NCBI GenBank assembly: GCA_016182435.1
Contig: JACPGN010000263.1
Coordinates: 1 to 7,944 of the forward strand
Length of the DNA: 7,944 nucleotides
From: Lentisphaerota bacterium
GTDB taxonomy: Bacteria > Verrucomicrobiota > Kiritimatiellia > JAAZAB01
Direction of reading: 5' to 3'
Below, one piece after another: positions 5,886 through 7,944 of this stretch; the first letter of the stretch is position 1, and the number at the start of each line of letters is the position of its first letter. Under the pieces are notes generated by a model, which worked only from the letters and a program-made list of their open reading frames with translations, searched no databases and was not told where the DNA came from. The position numbers and the translations under genes are program-made.

Positions 5886-5925
5886 GCGCATGGAGCGTGG
5901 AGAAGGCTGCCGCAGAGTGCTTCAC

Positions 5926-5930
5926 AGGAG
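5926..5930 (+). promoter_or_regulatory. Ribosome-binding site fixing the M48 protease start
   Basis: AGGAG lies directly against the ATG at 5931 (no spacer) but 9 nt before the in-frame ATG at 5940. That is a workable distance and makes 5940 the better start. Confidence 0.65.
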
Positions 5931-5939
5931 ATGTTGTTT

Positions 5940-6767
5940 ATGATAAATACTTCCCGTATGAGCAAGCGAAACTGTGCCCTAATCATAGCACGCCTTTTAC
6001 GCGCAGGTTTCTTTGCCAGCCTGCTCGTTTCCTGCACCACGGTGCCGGAGACCGGGCGGCGCGGACTGATGCTGATCAGTCCCGAGCAGGAAATCCAGCT
6101 TGGGATCAGCGAGTTCCGGAAGCTCAAGCAATCTACCCCTATCTGCACGGACGCCAAAACCAATGAAATGGTGCAGCGGGTTGGCCGGCGCATTGCGGCG
6201 GTGGCGCCACTGGCCAATGCCCGGTGGGAGTTTGTGGTATTTGATGATAGTAAAACGGTTAATGCCTTCTGTCTGCCGGGCGGCAAAGTGGGCGTTTATA
6301 CCGGCATCATGCGCATCACGCAGGATGAAGCGGGCCTGGCCACGGTCATCGGCCATGAAGTCTCGCACGCCGTGGCGCGTCATGGCGCCGAGCGGCTCTC
6401 CCAGGGCCTGGTGGCCCAACTTGGCGGCGAGATTCTGGGCCAGGTGATCAATACCAATTCCGAAGACACGCGGCAGCTTTGGCTCCAGGTCTACGGTTTG
6501 GGTGGCGCGCTGGTCGCACTCTTGCCTTATTCCCGCTTGCAGGAATCAGAAGCTGACTTTCTTGGCCTGATTTACATGGCGCGCGCGGGCTATGACCCGC
6601 GCCAGGCCATCGAGTTCTGGAAGCGCATGGCCGCCTACGGGGCCAAGCAGGGCGGGCAGACCTTCCAATTCCTCAGCACCCATCCGCTCGACGAGGCGCG
6701 CATCCGGCAACTGGAAAAGCAACTGCCCAAAGCCCTGGCGGAATATCAACAAGCCCCGGCCCGTTGA
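5940..6767 (+). CDS. M48 family zinc metalloprotease, predicted lipoprotein
   Basis: A 275-residue member of peptidase family M48, of the small envelope type related to LoiP/YcaL/BepA and mitochondrial Oma1, which degrade misfolded or damaged proteins. The N-terminus is basic, then hydrophobic, and ends in a lipobox (LVSC, Cys32), so the mature protein is probably lipid-anchored outside the inner membrane. Zinc ligands are His139 and His143 in HEVSH with catalytic Glu140. The third ligand is Glu204 in ESEADFLG. The conserved STHPLDEARIRQL closes the catalytic domain. There are no TPR repeats after it, unlike BepA. The start at 5940 is chosen from the AGGAG upstream and because a signal peptide begins there. 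The open frame continues upstream to a TTG at 5718 only because the repeat cluster lacks stops. It is divergent from bgl, and its stop lies 42 nt from the end of the convergent branching enzyme. The physiological substrate is unknown. Confidence 0.93.
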   Translation: MINTSRMSKRNCALIIARLLRAGFFASLLVSCTTVPETGRRGLMLISPEQEIQLGISEFRKLKQSTPICTDAKTNEMVQRVGRRIAAVAPLANARWEFVVFDDSKTVNAFCLPGGKVGVYTGIMRITQDEAGLATVIGHEVSHAVARHGAERLSQGLVAQLGGEILGQVINTNSEDTRQLWLQVYGLGGALVALLPYSRLQESEADFLGLIYMARAGYDPRQAIEFWKRMAAYGAKQGGQTFQFLSTHPLDEARIRQLEKQLPKALAEYQQAPAR

Positions 6768-6809
6768 TCAGTTGTGAACTATGTCGCCAAGCTCAAGACC
6801 GGAATGAGG

Positions 6810-7944
6810 CTACCGGCTCTTCTGCAGAACCAGCGCGGCGCGACTGGGCAGATAGACGCTCAGGCAAGCCTGGTCGGGGCGAGCGCAGTAAGCCTGGTCG
6901 GTTGCCAGGCGGCTGTGGCCGCCAAAGAAGGGCGCGTCCGAGTCCAGGATCAGCCGGTACTCTCCCGGCGCGGCCGCCACGCGATAATCGGGATAGGATT
7001 GCGTCGGATGAAAGTTAAACAGGAATAGTAGGCCCGAGCGCTCGAAGCAAAGCACCTTGTCGGCATTGTGCTCCGCGCGCAGGCGCACGACGGGATCTTC
7101 CAACCAGCGGGTAAAGCGCGCAAGCTCAAGCATGGCCTGATCGAAATCAGCCAGGAAATGATAGACCAGGTTCGGGTCGTCCCGCAGGCGCCACTGGCGC
7201 CGGGCATAATGGTAAGACCACTGGTTGCCCTCGCGCGGAAAATCAATCCATTCCGGGTGGCCGAACTCGTTGCCCATAAAATTGAGATAGCCGTGATCGG
7301 CAGTGGCCAGCGTGATCAGGCGGATCATCTTGTGCAACGCCAAGCCGCGGTCTACGCGCAAAGTACGCTTGTCTAAGGCCATGTGGTCATACATTTCCCG
7401 CTCGATCAGCCGGAAAATGAGGGTCTGGTCGCCCACCAGGGCCTGGTCATGCGATTCGGCGTAACTGATGGTGCGCTCGTCAGCCCGGCGATTAGTCAGC
7501 TCGTGCCACAGCCCCGGCATGGACCAATCCTCGTCACGCGTGTCTTTGGTGAGCTTGATCCAGTAGTCCGGAATACCCATGGCCAGCCGGCAATCAAAAC
7601 CCAGGCCGCCATGCTCGGCGGGCGCAGCCACGCCCGGCATGCCGCTCATGTCCTCCGCCACGGTCAGGGCGTCCGGACGAACCGCGTGAATGACCTCGTT
7701 GGCCAGGATTAGATAGGTAATGGCCTGTTCATCAACGGCGGAATCGAAATAATCGTTGTAAGAAGTAAAGGCCTTGCTCAGCCCATGATGCCGGTAGAGC
7801 ATACTGGTAATGCCGTCGAAGCGGAAGCCGTCCACGTGGTACTCGTCCAGCCAGAACCGGCAGTTGGAGAGCAGGAAGTGCAGCACTCCGGGTTTGCCAT
7901 AGTCAAAGCAGCGCGAATCCCACAGTTCGTGCACGCCGCGCGGA
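6810..7944 (-). CDS. 1,4-alpha-glucan (glycogen) branching enzyme, eukaryote-like GH13, 5' partial
   Basis: The C-terminal ~377 residues of a branching enzyme, which makes alpha-1,6 branches in glycogen by cutting and transferring alpha-1,4 chains. The frame is open to the window edge (PRG precedes the GTG at 7934), so that GTG is an internal codon and the true start is outside. Numbered from 7934, the catalytic nucleophile is Asp40 in DGFRFDGITSMLYRHHG, the acid/base is Glu94 in TVAEDMSGMP, and the transition-state Asp is 163 in YAESHDQALVGD. YLNFMGNEFGHPEWIDFPR, SYHYARRQW and the C-terminal beta-domain (LLFLFNFHPTQSYPDYRV...) closely resemble animal and plant branching enzymes (human GBE1) more than the E. 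coli GlgB type. Eukaryote-like versions are known in some bacterial phyla. I leave the symbol blank because the type differs from classical glgB. It is convergent with the M48 gene. Confidence 0.93.
   Translation of the reverse strand, partial: PRGVHELWDSRCFDYGKPGVLHFLLSNCRFWLDEYHVDGFRFDGITSMLYRHHGLSKAFTSYNDYFDSAVDEQAITYLILANEVIHAVRPDALTVAEDMSGMPGVAAPAEHGGLGFDCRLAMGIPDYWIKLTKDTRDEDWSMPGLWHELTNRRADERTISYAESHDQALVGDQTLIFRLIEREMYDHMALDKRTLRVDRGLALHKMIRLITLATADHGYLNFMGNEFGHPEWIDFPREGNQWSYHYARRQWRLRDDPNLVYHFLADFDQAMLELARFTRWLEDPVVRLRAEHNADKVLCFERSGLLFLFNFHPTQSYPDYRVAAAPGEYRLILDSDAPFFGGHSRLATDQAYCARPDQACLSVYLPSRAALVLQKSR

Noticed and set aside
5635..5925. A 97-residue N-terminal extension of the beta-glucosidase, open to 5925
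   Set aside because: GH1 homology begins at 5634 with a good AAAGGA upstream. The extension is Arg/Ala-rich translation of the repeat cluster and has no signal-peptide logic.
5718..5939. A TTG start at 5718 for the M48 protease
   Set aside because: It would bury the lipoprotein signal peptide 70 or more residues into the protein. The extra residues are translated repeats, and AGGAG is positioned for 5940.
6795..6821. Hairpin AAGACCGG...CCGGCTCTT near the convergent M48/branching-enzyme ends as a shared terminator
   Set aside because: The stem needs a bulged base and has a 10-nt loop, no T-tract follows, and it overlaps the end of the coding region.

Overview
This is a GC-rich bacterial window with five recognisable genes and an unusual load of short palindromic repeats. 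The repeat types (a tgtagcc...ggctaca element carrying stacked hairpins, a CCACGCT-TCC-AGCGTGG hairpin, and gtccggc heptamers) resemble dispersed repeats I associate with environmental Verrucomicrobiota (Pedosphaera/Limisphaera-like) and relatives. The gene content (Mfd, a GH1 beta-glucosidase, a eukaryote-like glycogen branching enzyme, a lipoprotein M48 peptidase) does not contradict that. The taxonomic guess rests on recall and is only moderate.

Layout. Positions 1-167 (+) hold the 3' end of an unidentified gene with a charged coiled-coil tail. It meets mfd tail to tail with a 4-nt overlap. The transcription-repair coupling factor mfd occupies 164-4005 (-) but is broken by a frameshift near 1018-1023, within helicase motif V, which leaves an N-terminal ORF (928-4005) and a C-terminal ORF (164-1000). 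A 249-nt gap (4006-4254) with two palindromic elements separates mfd from a complete GH1 beta-glucosidase (4255-5634, -). A 305-nt divergent intergenic region (5635-5939) is full of hairpin repeats and part of it is open in all six frames. A small lipoprotein M48 metalloprotease follows on the + strand (5940-6767). It converges on a branching enzyme (6810 to the window edge, -) whose 5' end lies outside the window.

How the genes relate. The beta-glucosidase releases glucose from beta-glucosides in the cytoplasm and the branching enzyme shapes stored glycogen, so both handle glucose, but M48 sits between them on the other strand and they cannot form a simple operon. Mfd and M48 belong to DNA repair and envelope protein quality control. 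The region reads as a set of individually transcribed housekeeping and metabolic genes.

The most interesting signal is in the repeats. At least five different palindromic or tandem repeat elements, and possibly a sixth, appear to sit in frame inside mfd. They lengthen the reconstructed protein to about 1,280 residues, against about 1,150 for typical Mfd, yet leave the helicase core untouched. One shares a perfect 24-nt segment with the intergenic cluster at 5803-5826. This resembles the protein-coding palindromic elements (RPEs) described in Rickettsia, but involves several unrelated repeat types in one gene. The frameshift looks like a separate, 10-nt deletion between GATC direct repeats.
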